Positions 46,442-57,616 of a stretch of DNA of 64,000 bases are shown here, piece after piece. The position numbers and the translations under genes were made by a program. How positions within the stretch are numbered: position 1 is the stretch's first letter; each line of letters opens with the position of its first letter. Source of the stretch: Cinnamomum chago (taxonomy: Eukaryota; Streptophyta; Magnoliopsida; Laurales; Lauraceae); the NCBI GenBank assembly GCA_038049695.1, contig CP142451.1, positions 41,985,001 to 42,049,000 on the forward strand, in the 5' to 3' direction. The notes beneath the pieces are model-generated. The model ran no database searches and was not told the DNA's origin. It saw only the letters and a list, made by a program, of their open reading frames with translations.

Positions 46442-49211
46442 ATGGCACCATCAGAATTGTATGAATTGAAGAGACAGATACAGGATTTGCTCGATAAAGG
46501 TTTTATTAAACCTAGTGTCTCACCATGGGGAGCACATGTACTGTTTGTAAAGAAGAAGGATGGTACCCTTCGGATGTGTATCGATTATAGGCAGATAAAT
46601 CAAGTGACAGTCAAGAACAAGTATCCACTGCCTAGGATCGATGAGTTGTTTGATCAACTCCAGGGTGCAACGTACTTTTCCAAGATTGATCTTCGATCTG
46701 GATATCACCAAATTCGAGTTAAAGATCAAGATGTACAGAAGACTGCATTCAGGACTCGTTACGGTCACTATGAATTTCTAGTGATACCTTTTGGTCTAAC
46801 CAATGCACCTGCAGTGTTTATGGCTTTAATGAACAAGGTGTTTGCTTCTTATCTGGACCAGTTCGTCGTAATCTTCATTGATGACATCCTGGTCTATTCA
46901 AAGTCAGAGATAGAGCATTCACATCATTTGAGAACAGCCTTGCAGATACTGAGAGAGAATTAGTTATATGCAAAACTCGAGAAGTGTGACTTTTGGTTAC
47001 AGCAGGTTGCATTTTTGGGTCATATCATTACTAGAGATGGATTAGCAGTTGATTCAGCTAAGATTGAAGCGATTACCAATTGGCAGAGTCCAAAAAATGT
47101 GCCTGAAGTTCGAAGCTTCTTAGGGTTGGCTGGCTATTATAGAAGATTCGTAAAAGACTTCTCGAAGATAGCAGCACCACTGACGAAACTAACTAGGAAA
47201 AACGTTCCATTTCAATGGAATGATGTATGTGAGTCTAGTTTCCAGACTCTGAAGCAGAAACTGATTTCATCTCTGATCTTGTCCTTACCCGATGGAAGAG
47301 GAGGATTTGAGATCTACTTAGATGCCTCGGGTGTTGGATTGGGATGTGTGTTGATGCAGAACGGCAAGGTAATTGCCTATGGTTCGCGTCAGTTGAAAGA
47401 ACATGAGAAGAATTATGCTACTCATGATCTAGAACTTGTGGCAGTTGTATTCGCACTGAAACAATGGAGGCATTATATATACGGAGAGACTTTTGAAGTC
47501 CACTGTGATCACAGAAGCCTTCAGTACTTGTTTACTCAGAAGGATATTAATCTGAGGCAACGCCGTTGGTTGGAGTTTATCAAGGACTATGACTTTCCAT
47601 TCACATATGTACCTGGAAAGGGTAACGTCGTAGCTGATGCTTTGAGTCGGGAATCTGCTGACTTAGCATCGTTAGTCGGTGAATGGGACTTGCTTGAAGA
47701 ATCTAGGGATCTGGATGTGGCCGTTGACATAGTGGATAATAGAGTGATGGTTACAGCAATGTCCTTATTCGAACCACTTCTTATCAAAGAGATTAAGGAG
47801 AGACAGTTCGAAGATCCTGAATTAGCAAGAATCAAGGATAATATTACAACGAGACCAAACTTCGTGTTGGTAGAAGGAGTTCTTTACTGCAGGGACAAAT
47901 TATGTATACCAGTACAAGAAGATTTGAAGCAAGCAGTAATGTTCGAAGCTCATCACACCAGATATTCTATGCATCCGGGAAGCACTAAAGTGTATAGAAA
48001 TCTCAAGGGCAGATTCTGGTGGAATAACATGAAGCGGGAGATAGCAGGTTATGTTTCTTCTTGTCTGACTTGCCAACGTGTGAAATTTGAGCATCGGAAA
48101 CCACCGGGGTTACTTCACCCACTGAATATTCCTAGATGGAAATGGGAACACATCACGATGGACTTTGTATCTGGTTTACCGAAGACGAGAAAATAGCACG
48201 ATACCGTATGGGTGATCGTCGATAGTCTTACAAAGTCCGCACACTTCCTTCCGTTTAGAAAGGATATGGGATTCAATGATATGTCCAGATTGTTTGTCAA
48301 GGAAGTGACTCGATTGCATGGAACACCGGTCTCGATTGTCTCCGATCGGGATAGTCGGTTTGTGTCCACATTCTGGCAGTTATTTCAGAATTTCATGGGT
48401 ACTAGACTTCGGTTCAGTACTGCTTATCATCCACAAACAGACGGACAATCAGAAAGGACTATATAGACTTTAGAAGATTTACTTCGTGCCAGTGTTGTTG
48501 ATTTCGGGAGTGATTGGGATGATCATTTGGCGTTGTGCGAATTTGCGTACAACGACAGCTATCACTCCAGCATTGAGATGGTACCATTTGAAGCATTGTA
48601 CGGTCGAAGATGTAGGACTCTAGTAAGCTGGGAAGAGGTTGGAACTCGGAGTTTACACGGTCCTACGATCATTGTTGAAACAGTAGAAAAGGTTCAGAAA
48701 ATACAGGATAGGCTGAAAGTTACTAGTTCAAGGCAGAAAAGCTATGCTGACAATCGTCGGCGTGATCTAGAGTTCGTCGTTGATGATTTAGTCTTTTTAA
48801 AGACTTCTCCAATGAAAGGTACTATCCGATTTGGGCAGAAAGGGAAGCTTTCCCCAAGATTCATTGGGCCTTTTAAAATCTCGAGCCGGATTGGAAATGA
48901 GGCTTACCGCCTATACCTTCCAGCAAAACTCTCTGGTATCCACAATGTGTTTCATGTTTCTATGCTTCGAAAGTATGTGGTTGATCCTTCACAAGTTATT
49001 CGTCACGAAGAGATCCAAGTCTTACAAAATACCACATGTTGAGAGGCCAATTCAAATTATTGATACCAAAGAGGCAGTTCTACGCACGAGGACGATTAAA
49101 TGGGTCAAGGTTCTTTCGGATCATCATGAACCCAGTGAAGCTACGTGGGAACTTAAGGAGCAAATGGCTCAGAAGTATCCCGGGCTGTTCGTTCAGGTAA
49201 TTTTAATTTGA
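46442..49211 (+). pseudogene. pol: Element B pol, broken
   Basis: RT from [12 protein letters not shown] to [11 protein letters not shown], RNase H with LDASGVGLG and ADALSRES, integrase zinc finger ([12 protein letters not shown]), [17 protein letters not shown] and GQSERTI, then GPFKIS and a chromodomain VERPIQIIDTKE to YPGLFVQV. In-frame stops are TAG 46961, TAG 48194 and TAG 48464, all at positions where related copies have Gln or a CAG-compatible codon. A frameshift near 49030 separates the chromodomain from the integrase. Not functional. Confidence 0.94.
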
Positions 49212-49267
49212 ATTGTTTAATTGGTTTACATTGAATTGTATTGCATTCGGAGGACCGAATGATTCTA

Positions 49268-49281
49268 AAAGTTTAGGGGAA
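49268..49281 (+). other. Element B polypurine tract
   Basis: aaagtttaggggaa directly before the 3' LTR; purine-rich with three T. Confidence 0.75.
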
Positions 49282-51661
49282 TGTTAGGCCCTGTCCCGAG
49301 TTAATCAAGATTAACTCTGATTAATTGAGATTAATGCAAACTAATCATGTTTAATTGAACTAATGGTGATTTATGGCCAAATGGAACTGAATTAGCCTAA
49401 AATGAATAAGTTAAGCTTAATGAAATGGTAATTAAGGTTATTAAGTGAATTAAGTAGAAATGAAGCTCAAACAAGTAAACTAAGGACTTATTCGTAAATA
49501 CGAATCTTTACGTATTTGATCGAATACGGAAACTTTTGATACCAACATGCGTATCTCGACGAGTACGATAATTTGTATAATAAACTGGAAGTTGTTCGAC
49601 GAGAGATGAATCAAATGGACCTTCATTTGACTCAAATTGTAAATGAGAGAGTGAGAGGGGGGCTTAATGCAAAAGTTATTCTTATAAAGGATAAGATGAA
49701 CTCATTTGAGTTCATTCATCTCAAGTAAACCCTAGGCACCTTCTTCTTCATCATTTTTCTATCTCTTTCTTCCATTTCATCTTCATCAACATCAAGTGTT
49801 GAGCTTGGAGTGATCCAAGTGAAGAGCTTCCACCTTCTTCATCTTCTTCTTGAGGTCTTCTTAGAGCTACAAGGTTTGAATTGAGGATTTCCATCTCAAA
49901 GCCAAGATAAACAAAGAGGTCTTGTGAAATAAACTTCAACTAAGGCAAGTATATATCTATCATTATGCTTGACATGTTTGTCTTCTTTGATTTATGTGGA
50001 AAAGTGAGGATTTAGATGATCATAGTTCAAGGGATACTTTAGAGATTTGAAAACATAGTAATTAGGTTATTAACCTAATGAAGTAGATTATGATATTTAT
50101 GGCTTGATTAGGTGGGTTATTAAGATTAGTATGGACTTGTTATTTCCATGATTTGGTTGCCTATCAGGTTCAAGAAAGAAAAGGAATGGATTTGGATCCC
50201 TTCACTGCAGAAACAGAACCTGTAGTTCTGTTCCCGCAGTCCACGCGGTCGACCGACCACATGGCGCGGTCTACTGAGCATACAGGGTCAGGTTCTCTGG
50301 AACCTGACCAAAACACTGTTCCCTCCTTTGTTGCTTACAACTGCTAGTCGACCGAGCCTTGGCTGGGTCGACCGGGTACACAGGGAGGAGGTCGACCTGA
50401 TTTTCTTAGGTTGACTGGGCTTGCTGTGTATAGGGTCGACCGAGCCTTGGCTAGGTTGACCGGGACAACTGAGAAGTTGTGAGAACTTTCAGATTGAACT
50501 CTGAATCTTCTGAATTAAAAGTTTAATCATAGAGGCTAATGTTAGTGATATTTAAACCTTCATAAGTGTTAGCTAAGGTTATCCTAATGCTCAAATTAAT
50601 TAAGTAATGTCATCTACAGTAATACTTGCATTGATAACAAACGTTTCACTCAATTGTTTGGTTTAGATAATTATTTTAGAATTGGAATAGGATTGACTAG
50701 AATCGTTGATGAGTCAGGCACTACATAGTGGTTTCCTAAATTGAGTATGGAATTGAATTGAAGGAATTAATGAGTGGACAGTTATAAAAATAACAATGTA
50801 AAGAACAATCCTACTGCAGTAGATGGATTTGGGGGCGTTCCGAAGCTTCATGGTGATACCAGTGATCTCTGATCCAGACATTGGGAGATCCCACCTTATT
50901 GGACCGAAAGGTCATAGACTGAAAAGTCATATATGGGACTGACGAGTCCTATTGATAAGTCATTAATAAATGCTTAATGAAGAACGAATATGAAATGTTC
51001 CCTTTGGGAAGAACCGAATTGAAACCAATACTATAGTAGTTGCCAATGTAATTGTCATTGTTGCTTGTGTCTGCTATTACACAAGAGACTGTATAGCATT
51101 GATTGTTTAGAATTGCTAAATCAATGAATTGTCGAACATGTTAGATCTGCATATATATTGTGGAATTGTCGTGTTCACGGTATTACTGATGATATTACAA
51201 GCCCAGTTGCCCGTGCCGATCCCGCAGAGACCGTACCGCCAACGGAAGAAGCTCATCCGATACCTCCAGGATGTTTAATCGAATGGACATGATCTGAGAG
51301 CGGATACATTGGAACATTTTGGAAACTTTTTAGAAATGTTTTTATATATTCATTTTGAGAATTGTAAATGATGTCCCCTGCATTGTATTTTGAATATGCA
51401 GTGGTTGACTTAATTAGGAATGAAATCTTGTATATTGAACTTTACTTTTCATGTAAAGGACTTGGTAGTTTTTAAATGGTTGTCAATGTATATATATATG
51501 CATATTTCCACGCCATTGTACATTGACAGGCACATATGTAAGATCCCTTGTGGACTTCGTCCTAACTTCGGTTACTTTGGAGTCTACGGGAGTAAGTATG
51601 ATTGCCATCGCGAGCCGGGGTTTAGCCCTAATGACTCTGATCTCATGCTTGGGTTGTGACA
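49282..51661 (+). repeat. Element B 3' LTR (2,380 bp)
   Basis: Collinear with the two-part 5' LTR (2,372 bp without the insert) and holds the unoccupied gttat site at 50066-50070. Followed by target copy atcgt (51662-51666). TATAAAG at 49683-49689. Confidence 0.96.
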
Positions 51662-51666
51662 ATCGT

Positions 51667-53352
51667 CTGCTCGTCTCTGGCAACTGGGAGTTCGATAAGG
51701 ACGAGACCGAGGCGAATAAATTGTATAGGATTCCTCGACACTTCGGGGTTCCTCCAAGTAATTACCGAGCTCGGAGAGTTCTCGTTTTTTTTTCTTTTAT
51801 TGTCTTGCCAAGCTGATGTTATCTTCTGTTGTGCAGAGATCAGCTAGAGGGAGCTGGGAGCTGAGCGCGCCGGTTGGAAGTGGAACGACAGCTGGCTGAA
51901 GCTCGTCCGCGAGTATCAAGGCCACAACAGGCGAGCTGCCTGGTCCCTACTCAGATACGAGCCGAGGTACCACACGTACATCAGGAGGAAGGAGTTCGCG
52001 CCCGCCAGCTCGGAGGCTATCGATTTGGCCCAGCTCGTTAAGAGCTATTTGTCTCCCTCCAACCGTGAAGAAGAAAGGGGAGAGGAGATGGAGAAAAGGC
52101 GGTATGTTGTGATGGTGAAAGACCTGGGGGCAAAACTTTTTGGAGGTCGAACTCCCTCTTCCTCAGCAGTCTCGGGGAGCGTCGGGGTTCCTGGTGCTGG
52201 TGCTGCCACTGGTAGTGCTGCTATTGCCGCCGGCACTGCTGCTGAAACTGTTGTTGCTGTTGCTGGTCTTGGTACTAGTGCAGCTCGGCAGCGTTCCGCC
52301 GAGACCCCAAGAGAGGGAGGCCGGGTTGAGAAGAGATCACGGTCTGAGGGCCGCGGCTCGGGAGCTCGACAACATCCTGCTGAAGGGGCTAGAGAGAAGG
52401 CCCCAAGGGAAAAAAGGCACTGGGGCGAGGGCTCATCAGAGAAAGGCCATGGGCAGGCCTCGACTCCTCAGCCTACGGGGTGGCTTTGTGGAGGCCAAGC
52501 CTGCAGCATGGGCCTGGGAGGCCCATGATGGTGGAAGACCGTCTAACCAGCAGTTCGTCCGTCGTAGCCGCACTCGCCAACTCGTGCACCCTGCCATTCG
52601 ATATGCAGAGGCGCAAGGGAGCGGACGACGCAGCGCTGCTGTCCTCATCTCTACAGTCAATCTTCTCGGTAAGTGTCTGACGCAGATCTTCGAGTAGCAG
52701 TCGTTTATCTCAGACTGCGCAGAAGGTCCTGGTGGTCCTGGAGAGGGCCCGTGAAAGTGGCTCCAGGGTCGAAAGGCTGGAAGTAGAGAAGAAGAAACTC
52801 GTTACGGCCTTGGAGGGGAGTAGCCGGGAGCTGAAGGCGGCGGAGGAAAAGATAAACAGCCAGGGGGCAGAGATTGAGTTTGCACTTAATGAGCTTAGAA
52901 ACATGAAGGCCGAGACCCATGAGCTGAAAGGCGTGGCCGCGGTCAAGGAAAAGAGGATTTTCGCACTTGAGGCCGAGCTGGTAAAGTGAGATGCCGAGCT
53001 CGAAATGGCACAAAAAGAGAAAGCCGCTCTTCAAGCCTCGCTCCAAGCTGAGGTTGAGACATCCTTCCAGGATGGGGTGGATGCGACTACAAAAGAGTAC
53101 GAGGCCCAAGTCGAGAACATCAGCTCGGAGTTGTTCAAGCTCGGGTGCCGAGCTGCACTGAAAAAGGCAGGGGTCCCAGATGATCATCTTGTTTATCAGG
53201 ACTAGCCAAAGTTTACTCTCCCCGAGCCTGAGCCGAGTTCTGTCCCCACTGCGGAAGCTGCTGCAGAAGCTATCCCAACTCCGCCTGAGGTTGCTCCCCA
53301 AGCCACCATGACTGAGCCTTTTGACGTCAACGTCGAGGCTACTGACTCTTGA
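51667..53352 (+). pseudogene. Antisense gene of element C, 3' part
   Basis: This continues the gene cut by element B. SGNWEFDKDETEANKLYRIP is followed by RHFGVPPSNYRA. Then comes a probable intron: donor near 51782, T-rich body, acceptor tctgttgtgcag at about 51837. Next is a basic segment with EEERGEEMEKRRYVVMV (about 52070-52120), an Ala/Gly-rich linker, and from 52732 a long coiled coil. Two in-frame stops break the coiled-coil part: TGA at 52987 and TAG at 53203. Both fit C-to-T changes of CGA and CAG. The reading ends at TGA 53350-53352. Frame changes between about 52500 and 52730 suggest further indels or another intron. Confidence 0.7.
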
Positions 53353-53793
53353 GGCATTTTTGTATTTTTTTCTCTTTCTTATGTAAAGAACATTGTAACC
53401 ATTCTTTCATCAATGAAGAGAATTTTTTATTCACACTTGCCTCCTCATTTTTTTTTGATATCAATGTGTGTGCTTGACTTTTGTTCCATAACTGGGCTCT
53501 TAGCACAAACGCCCGTTTTTTGACCAAGTAGTTGAGTTCGGTTCAGTAACCGGAACTGAGAGACCACTAGGCAAAATGACTTTGGTTCCATAACCAGAAG
53601 TGACTCAGGCTAATCGAGCTCGGGTCAACCAGAATTCTAATTGCACTGAAGTTTAAATAACTTTAAGAAGTACCTGCACCTTTAGAGCTAGAAAACTCAT
53701 AGCTGGTTCCGCAACCGAACTAGATTCTCATAGGAAGTCATTAGCCTCCTTCAATTGCATAGTTGGTTCCATAGCCGAACTAGGGTAGCCGCC
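53353..53793. other. Element C spacer, non-coding
   Basis: AT-rich sequence after the antisense gene, with aataaa-like and T-rich stretches at 53400-53460. From about 53540 it carries degenerate versions of the 'ggttccataacc' motif that becomes the ordered array from 53794. Confidence 0.6.
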
Positions 53794-54370
53794 GAGTTCC
53801 ATAACCTGGCGTGTTGCTCGTTTGGTCCTGGTGACCAGGTTGCCTGGTTCTGTAACCGAGCCGAGATTTTGGCCGAGTTCCATAACTATAGCCCTTTGCA
53901 GCTGGTTCTGCAACCGAGTTGAGATTTTGGCCGAGTTCCATAATTACGGCCCTTTGTAGCTGGTTCTGCAACCGAGCTGTGGTTTATTCTATGCTGGTGC
54001 TGTCACCAAGCTGAAACTGTTGCCGAGTTCCATAACTGCGGCACTTTACAGTTGGTTCTATAACCAAGCTGTCGTCTCTTCTGTGCCGGTGCTGTCACCG
54101 AACTAAGACTGTTGATGAGTTCCATAACTGCGACACTTTGCAGCTGGTTCTGCACCCGAGCTGAGATTTTGGCCGAGTTCCATAACTATGGCCCTTTGCA
54201 ACTGGTTCTGCAACCGAGCTGTGGTCTCTTCTATGCTGGTGTTGTCACCGAGCTGAGACTGTTGTCGAGTTCCATAACTGCGGCACTTTGCAGCTGGTTC
54301 TGTAACCGAGCTATCGTCTTTTCTGTGCTGGTGCTGTCACCGAGCTGAAACTGTTACCGAGTTCCATAAC
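53794..54370. repeat. Higher-order minisatellite of element C (58+92+92 = 242 bp)
   Basis: The anchor gagttccataac occurs at 53794, 53875, 53933, 54025, 54117, 54175, 54267 and 54359. Spacings are 81, 58, 92, 92, 58, 92, 92. Two full 242-bp higher-order units are therefore present (53875-54116 and 54117-54358), each made of one short and two long monomers. Between anchors the recurring phrases are 'ctggttctgcaaccgagct' and 'ggtgctgtcaccgagctga'. Confidence 0.88.
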
Positions 54371-54830
54371 TTGGTGAGGATCAGAGTTGTTGTAAGTGAA
54401 GCTGTCCGGGTCATGGCTGGTGCTATCACTGAGGCCGTTGCCGGGGCTTTATTTCATGTTCGAAGAAGCTGAGCTGAGGCTGGCGCTGTCACCGAGGTCG
54501 CAGCCGAAGCTATGGAGACTGGATTTGTCTAAGCTGTGGCCGGTGCTATCACCAAGGCCATTGCTGGAGCTGTCAAGATTGAGACTGTCCGAGCAACAGC
54601 TGGTGCTATCACCGAGGCCGCTGCTGGAGCTATCGACTGAAGGAGCTGAGTTGTGGTCTGTGTTGTCACCGAGGCCGCAGCTGAAACTCCTATTGGGTTA
54701 CGCTTCTACCCAAGTCGTGGCTAGTGATATCGCCGAGGCCGCTGCTGGAGCTTTCACGTTTGGAACTGTCCGAGCTATGGCTGACGCTATCTTCGAACTG
54801 GGACTTGAGGATGAAGACTGCATGGGTAGT
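54371..54830. repeat. Degenerate GC-rich tandem repeat of about 60-70 bp
   Basis: Phrases such as gctggtgctatcaccgagg followed by ccgctgctggagct recur about seven times with indels. They share 'gctgtcaccgag' with the ordered array to the left, so this is probably an older part of the same expansion. The apparent Leu/Ser-rich peptide here is a by-product. Confidence 0.65.
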
Positions 54831-55401
54831 CAAGGAACTATTTCCGTGAACACCGTTTCTTTTCTGGGGGAGGGGTCCCGCCAGAGATTGAAGCTCTGGT
54901 GAGCTCGAGCTCGAGCTTCGACTTGGTTCGCTCTGTTGACCTGGCGACCAATGCTTTCACCATGACTATAAGGAACCGAGTGAGGTCCCTTTGAAGTTTG
55001 CTGGCTGGCAGCGGAGCTTGCTTGAAGGATGCAAGGGCCACGGCTGCAGGCCTTGGTATCAATAAGGGACGGAACTTCATAATCATCGCTGTCGCGATCC
55101 ACCTGGTGGAAATGACGAGACATGGCTGCTCCTGGAACTTTTGCTCCGCGGGGGAGTCTCCAGTAGGGCAGCACTCTGTTGGGGGTGCTCCAATGGAGGA
55201 GCGCTTTGCTGGGGAGGTGCTGTCACCCCCTTTGCTGATGAACCTGTCTGAGTTACAGGTCGCCCCGTGCATGTCACATCAGACTTTCCCTGGAGCTTGT
55301 TCGACAGGGGGTCGTCGATGATGGTGGCTGGGCTTTGCAGATCCTTCGCCGCTTCTAGAGGCATGACTTTTTTATCGCGTTTCCCCACAAATGGCACCAA
55401 T
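54830..55401 (-). pseudogene. Element C leader and gag-like remnant
   Basis: On the minus strand, directly after the 5' LTR, frames rich in Pro, Ser, Gln and Arg run through this region. In Tat-type elements the N-terminal part of gag lies here. No zinc knuckle or capsid motif is visible, and the readable stretches lie in three overlapping frames, so it is broken or non-coding. Beyond it the pol region is absent altogether. Confidence 0.35.
55385..55401 (-). other. Element C primer-binding site
   Basis: The minus strand after the LTR end reads attggtgccatttgtgggg. This resembles the TGGCGCC-type primer sites (tRNA-Asp/Arg-like) of plant Tat elements, with changes. It fixes the orientation of C. 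Confidence 0.6.
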
Positions 55402-56210
55402 TGTGAGTGCCTAAATATTACGGACTCAGATTAGGTGAGTGCGAGACTCGTGATTTGTTGTTTAAGCTTCTTTGAGGAAGATAGATCGCCTTAGAACCTA
55501 AAAGGGAAGGAGAAATAAAGATCAGAGACCCTGACTGCCGTCAGCTGAAGGCTCTCCAATGCCTGAGTTAGTGCTATCACTGAACAAAGGATGGAGATGA
55601 GAGGCAAACATGCTAGTATTGCATGGTTAGGCGTTATCAAGCTTGTTATTGCGTAATATTGCGTAATTCAGCGTACCTTAGAAGGGATTGGTATCCCTCT
55701 ATAAGTAGAGATTTCACTCGGCGCACCTTTAGTGGGGGTAGGTGGAGATACTGTCCGGTCAAATCAAGAGATGAACTTTGATATCAATATGGATGTGATT
55801 GATCAAGATGACACCTGACCATTATCCGGCGCCTGTCTTGTCTGTCAGCACGTTCTGCAACGTAACCGTAACTTTGTGAAAGTACAATCATGGCCTAGTA
55901 CTCATCTTTGTGGACGGACCGAGCTGAAGATGATACTGAGACCAGATTCGGATGCATCCTGGCACTATTGCTGAGGTGCCTTATAACGAGACCGAGATGA
56001 GCCCAGTCGGTACTCTTACTGAGACTGTCTCAAGCTTGGCACAAACTGGCACCGTTTGCCGAGCTGAGATGAGATGTCTAACTGATATCGTTACTGAGCT
56101 AGACGAATCTTGGCAGTCTGGCCGAACTTGGATATCGAGATCGGGATGAGCTGAGCTGGTACTGCTACTGAGACTAGCGTAATCCTACTCTTAGGAAAAC
56201 ACCCCACACA
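55402..56210 (-). repeat. Element C 5' LTR
   Basis: Partner of 3097-3905, the same 809-bp length, TG..CA on the minus strand. It is followed by TSD acaac at 56211-56215. Confidence 0.95.
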
Positions 56211-56215
56211 ACAAC

Positions 56216-57063
56216 GATTCCTTGTAGAAACTAAATACATTGGGCCAAAACATATATGAATTAGACTGGATGCATTAACCTCCATGACTCGTACTAAAAC
56301 TATTACTTATAATCAACATAGAAGGGTGAGTCCAAGGACATGAGAGTTGCGATATCAAAATCATAGTTTTCATTCCAGCATACCCGTAAAAGCTTGAAAG
56401 GAAGAGTAAAGACCTTATCACAATTCAAAGAGTCATGACATGGGCCCTTTTTTTATTGCTTAAAGGGTAATTGCATTGAAAGAGAAAGGGGGAAATTACA
56501 AGGGCTTGAAGCAAGGTGAAACCAACAAAAGTCAATATATAAGGATAAAAGAAAAAGGTTCCTGTAAGGTTGGAAGCATCAGAGAAGCCCAAAAAGCAGC
56601 AGAGAGCAAAATTAGTGGCCTTAAATTTTTTTTTTTTAATTTTTATGAATCCTACTATGCAGCTTCTAGTTTTTCAAGTAATTAAGCTGCCTAAAACCAT
56701 TTGCCTATAGCACATCATGATGCGCATGTTCATGAACAGAATAATGCTTCTCCCAGATAGGGAGAGCCTGCACATTTAGCATTGAATTTGGGGATGAAGC
56801 GTCATATGTTTGCTATGAACATTGGTTCATGAATGTCGATGATGGGTGGTACATCTGGTAGTTATTCTCTACATCATGCATTTTCAGCAAATCACCTAAC
56901 CTTCTCACATGAAAGTGGTTACTAAAAGCCTAAATGTAGAATTTTAACAATGACGACCACATAAGAGATTGCTCAAATCACCCCAATTTCTTCATACTCA
57001 AAATTCACAAATTCATCAAAAGTCCACCATAAATTGCAAACAAAGTGTAATTCATCCTATGAG
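56216..57063. other. non-coding flank right of element C
   Basis: AT-rich sequence continuing the host flank of C. It holds a T-rich run at about 56626-56638 and A-rich stretches. No gene, repeat or RNA recognised. Confidence 0.6.
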
Positions 57064-57226
57064 TGCTAGGTCCCGTCCCGAGTTAATTGAGATTAACTTT
57101 GATTAATTGAAATTAAGGCTAACTAATCATGCTTAACCAAGCTAGTGATGGTTTATGGCCAAATGAAATTGAATTAGCCTAAAATGAATGAATTCGGCTT
57201 AATGAAATGGTAATCAAGGTTATTAA
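57064..57226 (+). repeat. Start of a B-like LTR, interrupted by D
   Basis: tgctaggtcccgtcccgag and the next 140 bases follow the B LTR start (5017 and 49282) with moderate divergence. The match breaks at 57226 inside the aaggttatta(a) stretch, where D begins. attaa at 57222-57226 is the likely D target site. The rest of this LTR would lie beyond the window. Confidence 0.82.
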
Positions 57227-57616
57227 TGTTAGGAATTTTGTAGATTGCAATTTGATGGATGCATAATCATTCAAGCATCATTTGATTCACACACTTGCAT
57301 TGTTTTAAATAAACTTGAAATCTTGTTTTATTCATGCATTGCTTTTAAGATTTATAAAAGTATTGATTTATGCATGATTTGTTTTTAAAACTTGGATGCA
57401 TTTGTTTTAGAAAAGAGTTTTCAAGAAATCAAGCAAGCCTTTGTTTTAAAAGTTTTGAATCTTTTTAGGCTTTTTATGTTCATGTTTTAAAAACCATTAG
57501 AATCTTTAAAACATGTTTTTCCAGCTTGATTTAGTGGCCAAAAGGTCCCCCAAAGAAATACCTTCAAATAGGCAAAAGTTGAATTTTTGCAAAAAGGAGG
57601 TGTCCCGGCAGTGTCG

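Larger units (their letters stand above)
5017..51661 (+). mobile_element. Element B: decayed Tekay/Del-like chromovirus (Ty3/gypsy), interrupted by the A composite
   Basis: LTRs start tgttag(a/g)cccc/tgtcccgag and end gtgaca, flanked by the perfect target duplication atcgt (5012-5016 and 51662-51666). Internal order is primer site, gag, protease, RT, RNase H, integrase, chromodomain, polypurine tract. The 5' LTR is split at LTR offset 784-788 by the A composite. The 3' LTR keeps the uninterrupted site (gttat at 50066-50070), which proves the nesting. Without the insertion B is about 9.68 kb. Its coding region has seven stops and two frameshifts, so it cannot make its own proteins. Confidence 0.95.
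3097..56210 (-). mobile_element. Element C: non-autonomous, Tat-like Ty3/gypsy LTR element, minus strand, interrupted by element B
   Basis: Two 809-bp LTRs (3097-3905 and 55402-56210) are flanked by a perfect 5-bp target duplication, acaac, at 3092-3096 and 56211-56215. Orientation is minus: a primer-binding-like TGGTGCCATTTGTGGGG adjoins the right LTR and a G-rich tract adjoins the left LTR, both when read on the minus strand. Removing element B and one atcgt copy leaves about 6.46 kb. No protease, RT, RNase H or integrase is present. It holds a gag-like remnant, a minisatellite and a gene on the opposite strand. An antisense gene near the 3' LTR is a known trait of Tat-lineage elements such as Grande and RIRE2; assigning C to that lineage is inference. 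Confidence 0.85.

Noticed and set aside
52140-52697. 185-codon frame rich in Leu and Val
   Set aside because: Shadow of the Ala/Gly-rich linker of the antisense gene in another frame.
54396-54902. 168-codon plus-strand frame
   Set aside because: A Leu/Ser/Pro repeat peptide produced by the degenerate tandem repeat; no start context or domain.
56476-56685. 69-codon frame in the right flank of C
   Set aside because: Low-complexity Lys/Phe/Ser peptide over an A-rich and T-run region with no similarity I recognise.
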